DNA from: Cohnella sp. CFH 77786
GTDB taxonomy: Bacteria; Bacillota; Bacilli; Paenibacillales; Paenibacillaceae
Length of the DNA stretch: 64,000 bases
Assembly: GCF_019400745.1 (NCBI RefSeq)
Contig: NZ_WJIB01000014.1
Coordinates: 1 to 64,000 of the forward strand
Reading direction: 5' to 3'
Below the pieces are notes generated by a model. That model was not told where the DNA came from. It saw nothing but the letters and a program-made list of their open reading frames with translations, and made no database searches. A program made the translations under genes and the position numbers. Positions 7,631-16,803 of this stretch are shown piece after piece (positions within the stretch are counted from its first letter, which is position 1; each line of letters begins with the position of its first letter).

Positions 7631-8242
7631 ATGGATTGCAAAGTTGCCGTCGCATGGATGCACGACTACTTGGATGGGGACCTCGACCGCCGGCAGGCGG
7701 AGAGCCTGAAACAGCATATGAACGAATGCGCCGAGTGCCGTCAGCGATTCGACGCGCTTGCCCGGACGGAAGCTCTCGTTAAGGCGATTCCGAGCAAGCA
7801 GGCGCCGGCCGGCCTCGAAGAACGCATCCTGGCTTCGCTGCCGAAGACGCGCCGGCCGGCCGGCTGGAGCGGCTGGGTGCGCCGCCATCCGGCGATGTCC
7901 GCCGCCGCGCTGTTCCTGGTCGTGATGCTGTCCAGCTTCGTCGCGATGTGGAATCAGGACCGGCAGCTGTCGGTTTCCGGACCCGACTTGGACAACGTCA
8001 TTATCGAGGGCACGACCGTGATCGTGCCCGAAGGCCAGGAAGTGTCGGGCGATCTGACGGTCGCCAATGGAACCGCGGAAGTGCACGGGGACGTCAAAGG
8101 GGATCTGACGGTGATCGACGGCAACGTGACGCTCGCATCCACAGCCCATATCGCAGGCCATGTGCAGGAAATCGACCGCGTGTTCGACTGGGCCTGGTAC
8201 AAAGTGAGATCTTGGTTCGGAACGCTGGCGTACGGTTCATGA
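7631..8242 (+). CDS. rsiW: Anti-sigma factor with zinc-finger (ZAS) domain, RsiW-like
   Basis: A 203-aa membrane protein. The N-terminal cytoplasmic part has the zinc-anti-sigma signature HMNECAECR (His-x3-Cys-x2-Cys) that binds and silences the ECF sigma factor. One transmembrane helix (about residues 96-116, SAAALFLVVMLSSFVAMW) follows. The extracytoplasmic part contains polymer-like beta repeats (EVSGDLTVANGTAEVHGDVK, then GDLTVIDGNVTLA), a bactofilin/DUF-like pattern. The ATG at 7631 has AAAGGG 9 nt upstream and is preferred over the in-frame ATG at 7622. By analogy with RsiW, regulated proteolysis would release the sigma factor. The repeat-containing outer domain is longer than that of B. 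subtilis RsiW. Confidence 0.88.
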   Translation: MDCKVAVAWMHDYLDGDLDRRQAESLKQHMNECAECRQRFDALARTEALVKAIPSKQAPAGLEERILASLPKTRRPAGWSGWVRRHPAMSAAALFLVVMLSSFVAMWNQDRQLSVSGPDLDNVIIEGTTVIVPEGQEVSGDLTVANGTAEVHGDVKGDLTVIDGNVTLASTAHIAGHVQEIDRVFDWAWYKVRSWFGTLAYGS

Positions 8243-8249
8243 CCGATGG

Positions 8250-8281
8250 ACCTCCCTGGGTCTTAGGGAGGTTTTTTTATT
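8250..8281 (+). terminator. Rho-independent terminator after rsiW
   Basis: ACCTCCCT (8250-8257) pairs with AGGGAGGT (8265-8272), followed by seven T residues. It separates sigW-rsiW from cdaA. Confidence 0.92.
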
Positions 8282-8392
8282 CAAACGACAGGATTTCGCC
8301 CTGGGAGTAGAGAAGTGATTCTAGATCAATCCTATGCGTAATCCGACAACTTTCAGCAGACATGATACAGCGCCGGGACGGGGGGTCGCGTC

Positions 8393-9241
8393 TTGGACTA
8401 TTTTACCGGGCTAACATGGCAAAGTTCGATCAAAGACATAGCGGACATCCTGATCGTCAGTTACCTGATTTACCGGATGATTCTGCTCGTCAGAGGCACC
8501 CGCGCGGTGCAGCTGCTTAAAGGAATCTTATTGCTCGTCATCACATGGGCTCTCGCTACGTGGCTGAATCTTTTTACGTTGAAGTGGCTCATGAATCAAG
8601 TGTTCACGTTCGGGGTCGTGACCGTCCTCATCATCTTCCAGCCGGAGCTTCGCCGCGCGCTGGAACAGCTCGGCCGGGGCAAGCTGTTTACCCGGAATCC
8701 GGCGGAAGACCAGGACGTCAGCCACCGCATCAACGAAGTGATTAAGTCCGTGAATTATTTAGCCCGCCGAAAAATCGGGGCCTTAATCGTCTTCGAGCGC
8801 AGCACCGGCCTGAACGATTACATCGAATCCGGCATCACGATGGAATCCGCGCTCAGCTCGGAGCTGCTCATCAACGTGTTCACGCCCAATACTCCGTTGC
8901 ATGACGGCGCCGTCATTTTGAGGGCCCATCAGATCATGGCAGCGGGGTGCTATTTGCCGCTGTCGGAAAATCCGTTCATCAGCAAGGAGCTCGGCACTCG
9001 CCATCGCGCCGGCATCGGCGTGAGCGAGGTCTCCGACGCCATCTCGGTCATCGTCTCCGAGGAGACGGGACAAGTCTCTCTTGCGATCAACGGGCAGATC
9101 GTCCGCGACATCAAAGAGGAGTCGCTCATTTCCAAGTTGTTCGAAGAGCTTCGCCCGCAACTTAGGAAAAACGGCGGCACCGAGTCCAAATGGAGCTGGA
9201 AGGCGCCATGGAAGCGGAAAGAGGGGGATCGCCGTGGATAG
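8393..9241 (+). CDS. cdaA: Diadenylate cyclase CdaA
   Basis: A 282-aa membrane enzyme that makes cyclic di-AMP from two ATP. Three N-terminal transmembrane helices (about residues 12-90) precede a DAC domain containing LHDGAVIL (the DGA motif) and GTRHRAGIG (the RHR motif), both required for catalysis. The TTG start follows a G-rich ribosome site (GGGGGG, 7 nt gap). It overlaps cdaR by 8 nt and is followed by glmM, the classical cdaA-cdaR-glmM operon in which CdaR and GlmM modulate cyclase activity and so link c-di-AMP to cell-wall precursor synthesis and osmotic control. Confidence 0.97.
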   Translation: MDYFTGLTWQSSIKDIADILIVSYLIYRMILLVRGTRAVQLLKGILLLVITWALATWLNLFTLKWLMNQVFTFGVVTVLIIFQPELRRALEQLGRGKLFTRNPAEDQDVSHRINEVIKSVNYLARRKIGALIVFERSTGLNDYIESGITMESALSSELLINVFTPNTPLHDGAVILRAHQIMAAGCYLPLSENPFISKELGTRHRAGIGVSEVSDAISVIVSEETGQVSLAINGQIVRDIKEESLISKLFEELRPQLRKNGGTESKWSWKAPWKRKEGDRRG

Positions 9242-10559
9242 ATGGTTGAACCACCCGACCGCGATCAAACTCATCTCTCTCGCCATCGGAATCATCATGT
9301 GGGCGGTCGTTCATTTCGATCCCGAATCCTCGCCGAACAGTGTGGCTTCCTTGATGGAAACCCGTAAAATAGAAGACGTGAAAATCGAGGCGTACGGACT
9401 CGATGAGCGCAATTACGTGCTCAAAGGACTTAACCCGCAGACGGTGAAGTTGACGGTTCGGGGTACCCGGAGCGATCTCTGGTCGGCGCGCAAGGAGGAT
9501 TACCGGCTTCGCGCCGATCTTACAAGCGTCGGAGAAGGCGTGCATACGCTGTCGCTTCAGCTCGATTTGCCCCGCGGCGTCCAGCTCGTCGAAATGACTC
9601 CCGGTGCAGTCACGGTCACGGTGGAGGCGCTGCAAACCAAGGAGTTCGAGGTGACGATCCGGACACGCGGTTCCCCGGCGGAAGGCTATATCGCCGGAAC
9701 GCCGATCGTGAAGCCGACGAACCGGGTTCACGTCACGCTGCCAGCCAATTCATTGGCGCAAGTGACCGAAGTAGGCGCCGTCATTCCCGTGGAAGGCGAG
9801 AAGAAAGCGATCAAGAACAAATCGGTGAAGCTGGCCGCATACGACGAAGACGGCAAAATCATCGAGGGGGCTTTCATCGATCCGGCCGTCGTGGAAGTGG
9901 AAGTGCCGATCACGAATCCGTTCAAGACGGTTCCGCTGCAGTTCGTGATGGTCGGGCGGATGCCGCCCGGGCTCAGCATCGGCACGTTCGAGCCCGACAC
10001 GGAGCAAGTGACGGTGTACGGACCGAAGGAGGCGCTGAGCAAAATCGAGTTCGTCGAAGCGGACCTGCCGCTGGCGAACTTGACGAAGTCGGGGAAGGTG
10101 ACGATCGCGCTGCCGGATATTCCGGGGATCACGGAAATCTCGCCGGCCCAAGTCGTCGTGAACGTCGAGGTCGTGCTGTCGGACACCCGCCCGCTCGAAG
10201 GTCTGCCCATCAATTGGAAAGGGCTCGGGGAAGGGATGTCTGTTAAAATCGTAGAGCCGGCAACGGGTAAAGCGGATATCGTCGTCAAAGGGTCGCCGTC
10301 CCGGCTGGGCAAGCTGCAGCCCGGCGACGTAACCGTCGATGCGGATCTGAGCGGCAAAGGACCCGGAACGTATACGGTTCCGCTGATCGTCAACTCGCCG
10401 CGTTTTATCGAGCAGTCGGGCGGAACGAGCACGGCGACGGTCGAGATCGCGGCGGACGTTCCCGCGAGCGCGAATCCGGACGGCCCGGTTTCAAGCGGCA
10501 ATCCAAGCGAGCGTCCGGTGCAGGAGAACGCCGAAAACGCGGGAGCGGGCAATCCCTGA
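9234..10559 (+). CDS. cdaR: YbbR-domain regulator CdaR
   Basis: A 441-aa protein with one N-terminal transmembrane helix (about residues 8-26, ending MWAVVHFD) and four extracellular YbbR-like repeats. The repeats are recognised by motifs such as YVLKGLNPQTVKLTVRG and LQPGDVTVDADLSGKGPGTY. The C-terminal tail is rich in Pro, Asn and Glu. The GTG start at 9234, inside the end of cdaA, has AGAGGGGG 6-7 nt upstream. A longer in-frame opening from 9081 lies within cdaA and is not supported. Known CdaR proteins bind CdaA and tune its activity. Confidence 0.94.
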   Translation: MDRWLNHPTAIKLISLAIGIIMWAVVHFDPESSPNSVASLMETRKIEDVKIEAYGLDERNYVLKGLNPQTVKLTVRGTRSDLWSARKEDYRLRADLTSVGEGVHTLSLQLDLPRGVQLVEMTPGAVTVTVEALQTKEFEVTIRTRGSPAEGYIAGTPIVKPTNRVHVTLPANSLAQVTEVGAVIPVEGEKKAIKNKSVKLAAYDEDGKIIEGAFIDPAVVEVEVPITNPFKTVPLQFVMVGRMPPGLSIGTFEPDTEQVTVYGPKEALSKIEFVEADLPLANLTKSGKVTIALPDIPGITEISPAQVVVNVEVVLSDTRPLEGLPINWKGLGEGMSVKIVEPATGKADIVVKGSPSRLGKLQPGDVTVDADLSGKGPGTYTVPLIVNSPRFIEQSGGTSTATVEIAADVPASANPDGPVSSGNPSERPVQENAENAGAGNP

Positions 10560-10601
10560 CGAGGCAGCTGGGCAGAACAGAATGAAGGGGCAAGGGTGAA
10601 G

Positions 10602-11942
10602 ATGGGTAAATATTTCGGTACGGACGGGGTTCGCGGGGTGGCCAACCGCGAATTGACTCCTGAATTGGCTTATCGGATCGGCCGCTGCGGCGGCGTTGTA
10701 CTGACGGGACGTTCCAAGCGCCCCAAAGTAGTGATCGGACGCGATACCCGGATTTCCGGGGCGATGCTGGAAAGCGCGCTCGTGGCCGGGCTGCTGTCGA
10801 TCGGCGCGGACGTAGTCCGTCTAGGCGTCGTCTCGACGCCTGCGGTCGCATATTTGACGAGAAAGCTGCACGCGGATGCGGGCGTCATGATTTCGGCCTC
10901 TCACAATCCGGTGGAGGATAACGGCATTAAATTTTTCGGAGGCGACGGCTTTAAGCTGCTCGACGAAACCGAAGCGGAAATCGAACGGTTGATGGATGCG
11001 GCTGTGGACGAGCTCCCTCGGCCCACTGGAGACGGCGTCGGTACGGTCACGACGGATGAGTCCGCGAAGGAGCTGTATTTGGAGTTCCTGCGGACGACCG
11101 TTGGCAGTCGCTTCGACGGGTTGAAGATCGTGCTGGATTGCGCGCATGGGGCCGCTTATGAGCTGGCGCCGGCGATTTTCCGCGCGTTGGGCGCCGAGGT
11201 GATTGCGTACGGAGCGGAGCCGAACGGGCTGAATATTAACGACGGCGCCGGGTCTACGCATCCGGAGATGCTGGCCGCCAAGGTGCTGGAGCATGGCGCC
11301 GACTTGGGACTCGCTTTCGACGGAGACGCCGACCGTCTTATCGCGATCGACGAGAACGGGCAGGAGACGGACGGGGATTACATCCTCTGCATCTGCGGCG
11401 ACGCGATGAAGCGGGCAGGCAAGCTGAAGCACGACACCGTGGTGACGACGGTCATGGCGAACATCGGCTTCTTCCAGGCGGCCAAGGCGCTTGGACTGGC
11501 GACGGCCCAGACGGCCGTGGGCGACCGCTATGTCATGGAAGAGATGGTGCGCGGCGGATTCAATCTCGGCGGGGAGCAGTCGGGGCATGTCATTTTCCTC
11601 GATTACAACACGACCGGAGACGGCATTCTGACGGGTCTCCAATTGGTCGACACGATCGTTGCCTCGGGCAAGAAGCTGAGCGAGCTGAAGTCGGTCATGC
11701 GGAAATACCCTCAAACGCTGGTAAACGTCAGGGTGAAGGATAAATCCCAGTATCCCGGCAACCAAGCCATTCAGGCAGCCGTATCGGCCGCGCAGGAGGC
11801 GCTCGGGGACGAAGGCAGGGTACTGGTTCGCCCCTCGGGTACGGAAGCGCTTATCCGAGTTATGGCGGAGGGACCGGACATCGGGGTCATCGAACGCCAT
11901 GTGGAAACGATCGCGGACGTGATCCGCAAGGAACTGGCCTGA
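10602..11942 (+). CDS. glmM: Phosphoglucosamine mutase
   Basis: A 446-aa enzyme converting glucosamine-6-phosphate to glucosamine-1-phosphate for UDP-GlcNAc and peptidoglycan synthesis. It has the N-terminal [14 protein letters not shown], the active-site phosphoserine loop ISASHNP (Ser100), the metal loop DGDADR, the sugar loop GGEQSGH and the phosphate-binding loop RPSGTE. The start at ATG 10602 is the family norm. A GTG at 10596 with GAAGGGG 5 nt upstream is an alternative adding two residues. It is the last gene of the cdaA operon. glmS, the preceding enzyme in the pathway, lies 1 kb downstream. Confidence 0.97.
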   Translation: MGKYFGTDGVRGVANRELTPELAYRIGRCGGVVLTGRSKRPKVVIGRDTRISGAMLESALVAGLLSIGADVVRLGVVSTPAVAYLTRKLHADAGVMISASHNPVEDNGIKFFGGDGFKLLDETEAEIERLMDAAVDELPRPTGDGVGTVTTDESAKELYLEFLRTTVGSRFDGLKIVLDCAHGAAYELAPAIFRALGAEVIAYGAEPNGLNINDGAGSTHPEMLAAKVLEHGADLGLAFDGDADRLIAIDENGQETDGDYILCICGDAMKRAGKLKHDTVVTTVMANIGFFQAAKALGLATAQTAVGDRYVMEEMVRGGFNLGGEQSGHVIFLDYNTTGDGILTGLQLVDTIVASGKKLSELKSVMRKYPQTLVNVRVKDKSQYPGNQAIQAAVSAAQEALGDEGRVLVRPSGTEALIRVMAEGPDIGVIERHVETIADVIRKELA

Positions 11943-11960
11943 TACAAGCCATGACACCGA

Positions 11961-12005
11961 AAAAGACGTCTTCGCCGGTTTACGAAAGCCGGGAAGACGT
12001 CTTTT
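11961..12005. terminator. Bidirectional terminator between glmM and a convergent gene
   Basis: AAAGACGTCTTC plus CCGG on the left pairs with CCGG plus GAAGACGTCTTT on the right. The stem is flanked by an A-run and a T-run, so it can serve both glmM (+) and the convergent gene ending at 12008. Confidence 0.9.
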
Positions 12006-12007
12006 GT

Positions 12008-12379
12008 TTACAAAGCGCCGGATTCCCGGACGATGTTGTAGGCCCTTTCGTAGTCCTCTTCCTCCACGATTGCCGTCAACAGGACATCTCGTCCCGACAC
12101 GCGGTTCTCGAGCCCCCCGGAGCTGTAACCGCTCGCGCTCACGCTGGCGGCGCTCAGAATGCCCGCGGAACGGTTCTCGAACTCGCCGTTCAGCGTCAGT
12201 TCTCCGAGGCTGTCGAAGTGGCTTCGGATCGGATTCGTCATGACGTCAATGCCGTCTCCGGGCATTCCGTCAAACCGTTCGATTCTCGAGTCGACAAGCC
12301 TAAGCTGCTTCAATTGCTCCAATGCTTTGTGGGCTTGGTCGGGCGTATTGAAATAGGCGAGTATGGATCTCTCCGTCAT
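12008..12379 (-). CDS. Conserved hypothetical protein (123 aa)
   Basis: No function recognised. The protein is 123 aa, soluble, with no signal or membrane segment. It starts TERSILAYFNTPDQAHKALE, which resembles the ferredoxin-like fold pattern of small general-stress or signal-transduction-like proteins (ACT/PII-like), and ends with VLLTAIVEEEDYERAYNIVR, a second strand-helix unit. The ATG at 12379 has GGAGGG 7 nt upstream. The longer frame to 12442 lacks a ribosome site. It sits between glmM and glmS on the opposite strand and shares a bidirectional terminator with glmM. Confidence 0.78.
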   Translation of the reverse strand: MTERSILAYFNTPDQAHKALEQLKQLRLVDSRIERFDGMPGDGIDVMTNPIRSHFDSLGELTLNGEFENRSAGILSAASVSASGYSSGGLENRVSGRDVLLTAIVEEEDYERAYNIVRESGAL

Positions 12380-12521
12380 CGGATACCCTCCGTTTCGTCT
12401 GCTGCTCCTATATCGTGGGCGGATTCCGCGTGAAGTATGCAATTTGCTTGTGCGGAGCGTCGGATCGGGTCGCCGGATGGTGGCGGAGGCATGTCATTTC
12501 CTGGGCAATGATGGCGTACGG

Positions 12522-12550
12522 TTGCAAAAGCGGCACAAAACGAATATGAT
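12522..12550 (+). promoter_or_regulatory. Sigma-A promoter of glmS
   Basis: TTGCAA (12522-12527), a 17-bp spacer and TATGAT (12545-12550). Transcription would start near 12557, about 50 nt upstream of the ribozyme cleavage site. Confidence 0.78.
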
Positions 12551-12599
12551 GGGGAATAGACTTCGGAAGGAAAGAGAGGGCAGCGCGGATTCTTAAGCA

Positions 12600-12775
12600 A
12601 CAACAAGCGCCAGAACTTGACCGGTCATGACACGGATGCAAGGCGATGACGGCAAGTTGACGAGGTGGAGGCGTTCGGATTTTTCGGCGGGGACCTCCCG
12701 GTTTCGCATCGAAGCCGACAAACCGGAAGACAAAACGCAGCGGGTGACCGTGCGTACAATATTCCGGTAAGATGC
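12600..12775 (+). ncRNA. glmS ribozyme-riboswitch
   Basis: The conserved core is present: GCGCCAGAACTTGAC beginning at 12607, CAAGTTGACGAGGTGGAGG at 12653-12672, then TTCGGATTTTTCGGCGGGGA followed by CCTCCCGGTTT. This is the glucosamine-6-phosphate-activated self-cleaving ribozyme of Firmicutes. Cleavage is expected between A12606 and G12607. The 3' boundary, including the P3/P4 region, is approximate. When GlcN6P is abundant the mRNA cleaves itself and is degraded, lowering GlmS synthesis. Confidence 0.95.
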
Positions 12776-12891
12776 ATCATAACGAATGACATGGAAATGG
12801 GATGTCCGGCGGGCCGGAACCGGCGCGGGCGGACACATCCTTTGTTTGTGGTTGGGATCGTATGTCGTAAGCCGTACGTTATCCGAATCAC

Positions 12892-12944
12892 CTTGATAAA
12901 AACGACATTCACGGTTCACGAGACGATCGAGTCGTTTTTACTTG
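12892..12944 (+). repeat. Dispersed palindromic element, copy 2 (glmS leader)
   Basis: TAAAAACGAC (12897-12906) and GTCGTTTTTA (12931-12940) form a perfect 10-bp inverted repeat with a 24-nt loop, flanked by CTTGA and CTTG as in copy 1 (2910-2965). It lies between the ribozyme and the glmS start, 83 bp from the ATG, so it is in the part of the mRNA retained after ribozyme cleavage. Confidence 0.72.
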
Positions 12945-13027
12945 ATGGATGAGGTTGTGACGCTTAGGCAGCTGGGTTTCGGTGGCCCGAACGGACAGGG
13001 AAACCGAAACGGAGGGTCTTATTCAAC

Positions 13028-14860
<1,833 letters not shown>

Positions 14861-14894
14861 GGATCTAGTTTAATCAGCTGCGCTTGATTGATTT

Positions 14895-14965
14895 CAATAA
14901 AGTGTTGTTCTGAACAATAAGGTTTTGTTCTGAGCAGAATCAGTACAATAAAGTATTGTTTTTAA
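14895..14965 (+). repeat. Three imperfect direct repeats / operator candidates before mini-XRE gene
   Basis: CAATAAAGTGTTGTTCTGA (14895), CAATAAGGTTTTGTTCTGA (14915) and CAATAAAGTATTGTTTTTA (14946) recur at 20- and 31-bp steps, close to two and three helical turns. The first overlaps a palindrome TTGTTC-T-GAACAA (14905-14917). Phasing on one DNA face suggests a protein-binding array, probably for the XRE regulator encoded at 15033. Confidence 0.55.
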
Positions 14966-14982
14966 TAACATTACTAACAAAG

Positions 14983-15017
14983 AAGGCAACCAGGAAATTT
15001 TCTGGTTGCCTTTTTTC
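14983..15017 (+). terminator. Terminator hairpin directly upstream of mini-XRE gene
   Basis: GGCAACCAG (14985-14993) pairs with CTGGTTGCC (15002-15010), followed by six T residues. It ends only 17 nt before the XRE start codon. It could terminate glmS read-through or act as an attenuator in the XRE leader. Confidence 0.85.
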
Positions 15018-15032
15018 AAGGAAGGTGAATGT

Positions 15033-15233
15033 ATGGCGAATACAATCGGCCAGAAATTAAAGAAAATCAGGCAAGCTAAAAGTATGACCCAAGTTGAGTT
15101 TTCTTCAAGCCTAGGTATCTCTCAGGGGCGTTTGAGTGAAATTGAAAAGGATATTACTAAGCCTTCTGCAGACACCCTCATCGCTCTTCGTAAAAAATTT
15201 GATGTCGACCTTAATTGGCTTTTAGGGGATTGA
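15033..15233 (+). CDS. Mini XRE-family helix-turn-helix regulator
   Basis: A 66-aa protein that is little more than one HTH_3 domain (residues 5-63: IGQKLKKIRQAKSMTQVEFS, then GISQGRLSEIEKDITKPSA). It has no effector or dimerisation domain. The ATG at 15033 follows GGAAGGTG with a 6-nt gap. Strongly similar in sequence and length to the XRE gene at 37921 and to a decayed copy at 45106. All three lie just downstream of a terminator hairpin. Phage- or element-derived repressors have this size, but no other phage gene is nearby. The target is unknown, and the repeat array at 14895-14965 is the obvious candidate. Confidence 0.85.
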   Translation: MANTIGQKLKKIRQAKSMTQVEFSSSLGISQGRLSEIEKDITKPSADTLIALRKKFDVDLNWLLGD

Positions 15234-15405
15234 CCCTTGAAATCCTTTTTATACATAGAGCAGAAATAAGTAAGCTAACGGATTACGATAACACTATCAC
15301 AACACCCTGCCGGCATGATCCGGCAGGCTGTTCCGCTAAACATTCCTGTTAAGTGTCCATTGCACCTCAGTTGTCAGTGTGGGAACCGTTTTAAGGGAGT
15401 AATGA

Positions 15406-15452
15406 AAAAGACCGTGTTTCGTTGCTCGTTAGCAGCGAAATACGGTCTTTTC
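15406..15452. terminator. Bidirectional terminator between XRE and LacI genes
   Basis: A long stem from AAAGACCGT...TTTCG..TGCT to AGCA.GCGAAA..ACGGTCTTT, flanked by A-run and T-run, separates the XRE gene (+) from the LacI gene (-). The rest of 15234-15525 shows no gene. Confidence 0.85.
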
Positions 15453-15525
15453 TGCATGGGAGGCTTATCCCGGTATAACCTCTCCTGGACAACCGATTCA
15501 AAAACACGGATGAACCCATGATAAA

Positions 15526-16521
15526 TTATCTTCGTCTAAACTTGGAGCTTTTTCTTTCGATCAACGTGGGTTCCATCATGATATTTACCAAACTGGAGGG
15601 CACCTCTTGATGGATACGGTTCAGGAGTATTTCAAAACTAGTCTTGACCATTTCCCCAATCGGTTGATGAATGCTTGAAATCTCCATAATTTTCGAGAGA
15701 TACGTATCGTCGAAACCAATGATGCTCACGTCTTCGGGAACCCGAATTTGTCTTTGCTGCGCGGCTCTCATGAACTCAAGGGCCATGATGTCGTTTTCCG
15801 CGAAAAGACATGTAAATTCAAGCTTTTCCGACTTATCCAGATACTTTTCGATATATCTGCGAATCATAAAGCTATTATTGGAGGATTCAACCAGCAGGAA
15901 GTTGTTGGAGTCAAACGTAAAGCCGTTTTCTTGCAAAACGCTTTCCAAACCATAAAATTTTTCGTCGTCCCGTATCGATCCAATGTATCCAAATGTCTTG
16001 TGTCCTGAATGAATGAAGCTTTCGCCGGCCAATTGGCCTGCTTGAAAATGATTGATTCCGACACTGTCGAGCATTTTTCTATTATTGGTTAATACAACGG
16101 CGGGGATTTCCAATTTTGATATCCTTTCCAGGTTAAAATCGCTTGAAGGCACGATGATGATGCCATCCACCTGCCGGGAAACAAAGTTTTGGATGTTCTC
16201 CCATTCCGTCACCGGATTGTATTTGGAGTTGTGAAACAGAATATTGAACCCGTTCTTCCTTGCTTCAAGCTCCAGCGAATCAATGATCTCCACGAAATAA
16301 GGATTGTTGATCTCCCTTATGCTAATCCCAATGATGTTCGTACTGCTTCTTTTCAACGTTTGAGCGGCTTTATTGGGAACATAGCCAAACTCTTCAACCA
16401 CTTTCATAACGGCTTTGACGATTTCTTCGCTGACTCCTTTATGGCCATTAAGGACCCGGGATACGGTTGGTTGGGAGACTTTCGCCTTTTTGGCTATTTC
16501 CTTCATAGTCAATTTTGCCAT
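15526..16521 (-). CDS. LacI-family transcriptional regulator
   Basis: A 331-aa repressor-type protein. The N-terminal LacI HTH with hinge (residues 4-55: TMKEIAKKAKVSQPTVSRVL, then GYVPNKAAQTL) is followed by a periplasmic-binding-protein-like sugar domain (about 62-328: NIIGISIREINNPYFVEII, VDGIIIVPSS, VPEDVSIIGFDD). The ATG at 16521 has AAAGGAG about 10 nt upstream. It is divergent from a GH32 beta-fructosidase gene 282 bp away, so it most likely controls that gene in response to a fructoside. It belongs to an AT-richer patch than the flanking genes. Confidence 0.93.
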   Translation of the reverse strand: MAKLTMKEIAKKAKVSQPTVSRVLNGHKGVSEEIVKAVMKVVEEFGYVPNKAAQTLKRSSTNIIGISIREINNPYFVEIIDSLELEARKNGFNILFHNSKYNPVTEWENIQNFVSRQVDGIIIVPSSDFNLERISKLEIPAVVLTNNRKMLDSVGINHFQAGQLAGESFIHSGHKTFGYIGSIRDDEKFYGLESVLQENGFTFDSNNFLLVESSNNSFMIRRYIEKYLDKSEKLEFTCLFAENDIMALEFMRAAQQRQIRVPEDVSIIGFDDTYLSKIMEISSIHQPIGEMVKTSFEILLNRIHQEVPSSLVNIMMEPTLIERKSSKFRRR

Positions 16522-16592
16522 CGGGATGAGCTCCTTTCAGAGTTACTATATCACAAAAGCAGGGACAGTAAGATATTCTGAATACAAATAGT

Positions 16593-16608
16593 AATATTCA
16601 TGAATATT
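16593..16608. promoter_or_regulatory. Perfect 16-bp palindrome, candidate LacI-family operator
   Basis: AATATTCATGAATATT is a perfect palindrome in the divergent LacI/GH32 intergenic region, 72 bp upstream of the lacI-type start. It lacks the central CG of most LacI-family sites, so the assignment is tentative. Confidence 0.45.
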
Positions 16609-16803
16609 TATTTATTTTATAGAAATCGTATTCCCAAATCCTGAATGAATTAACCCTAGAAAGATAGTGTTATTTTAATTTTATAACCTCCAATCTTGTG
16701 TTGACATCCAATTAATCAAGGTGATATGCTTTCGCTGTAAGTTCTTCCAGTTTTGTAATACGAATTCACAGATATTCATCAGGATGGAAAGGGAGAGAAG
16801 TTT

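Noticed and set aside
7541-7800. Alternative 61-codon frame overlapping the start of rsiW
   Set aside because: It is a shadow of the anti-sigma gene. The rsiW frame has the zinc motif and membrane helix.
15315-15521. 68-codon open frame after the XRE gene
   Set aside because: It runs through a long bidirectional terminator hairpin and has no ribosome site or recognisable domain.
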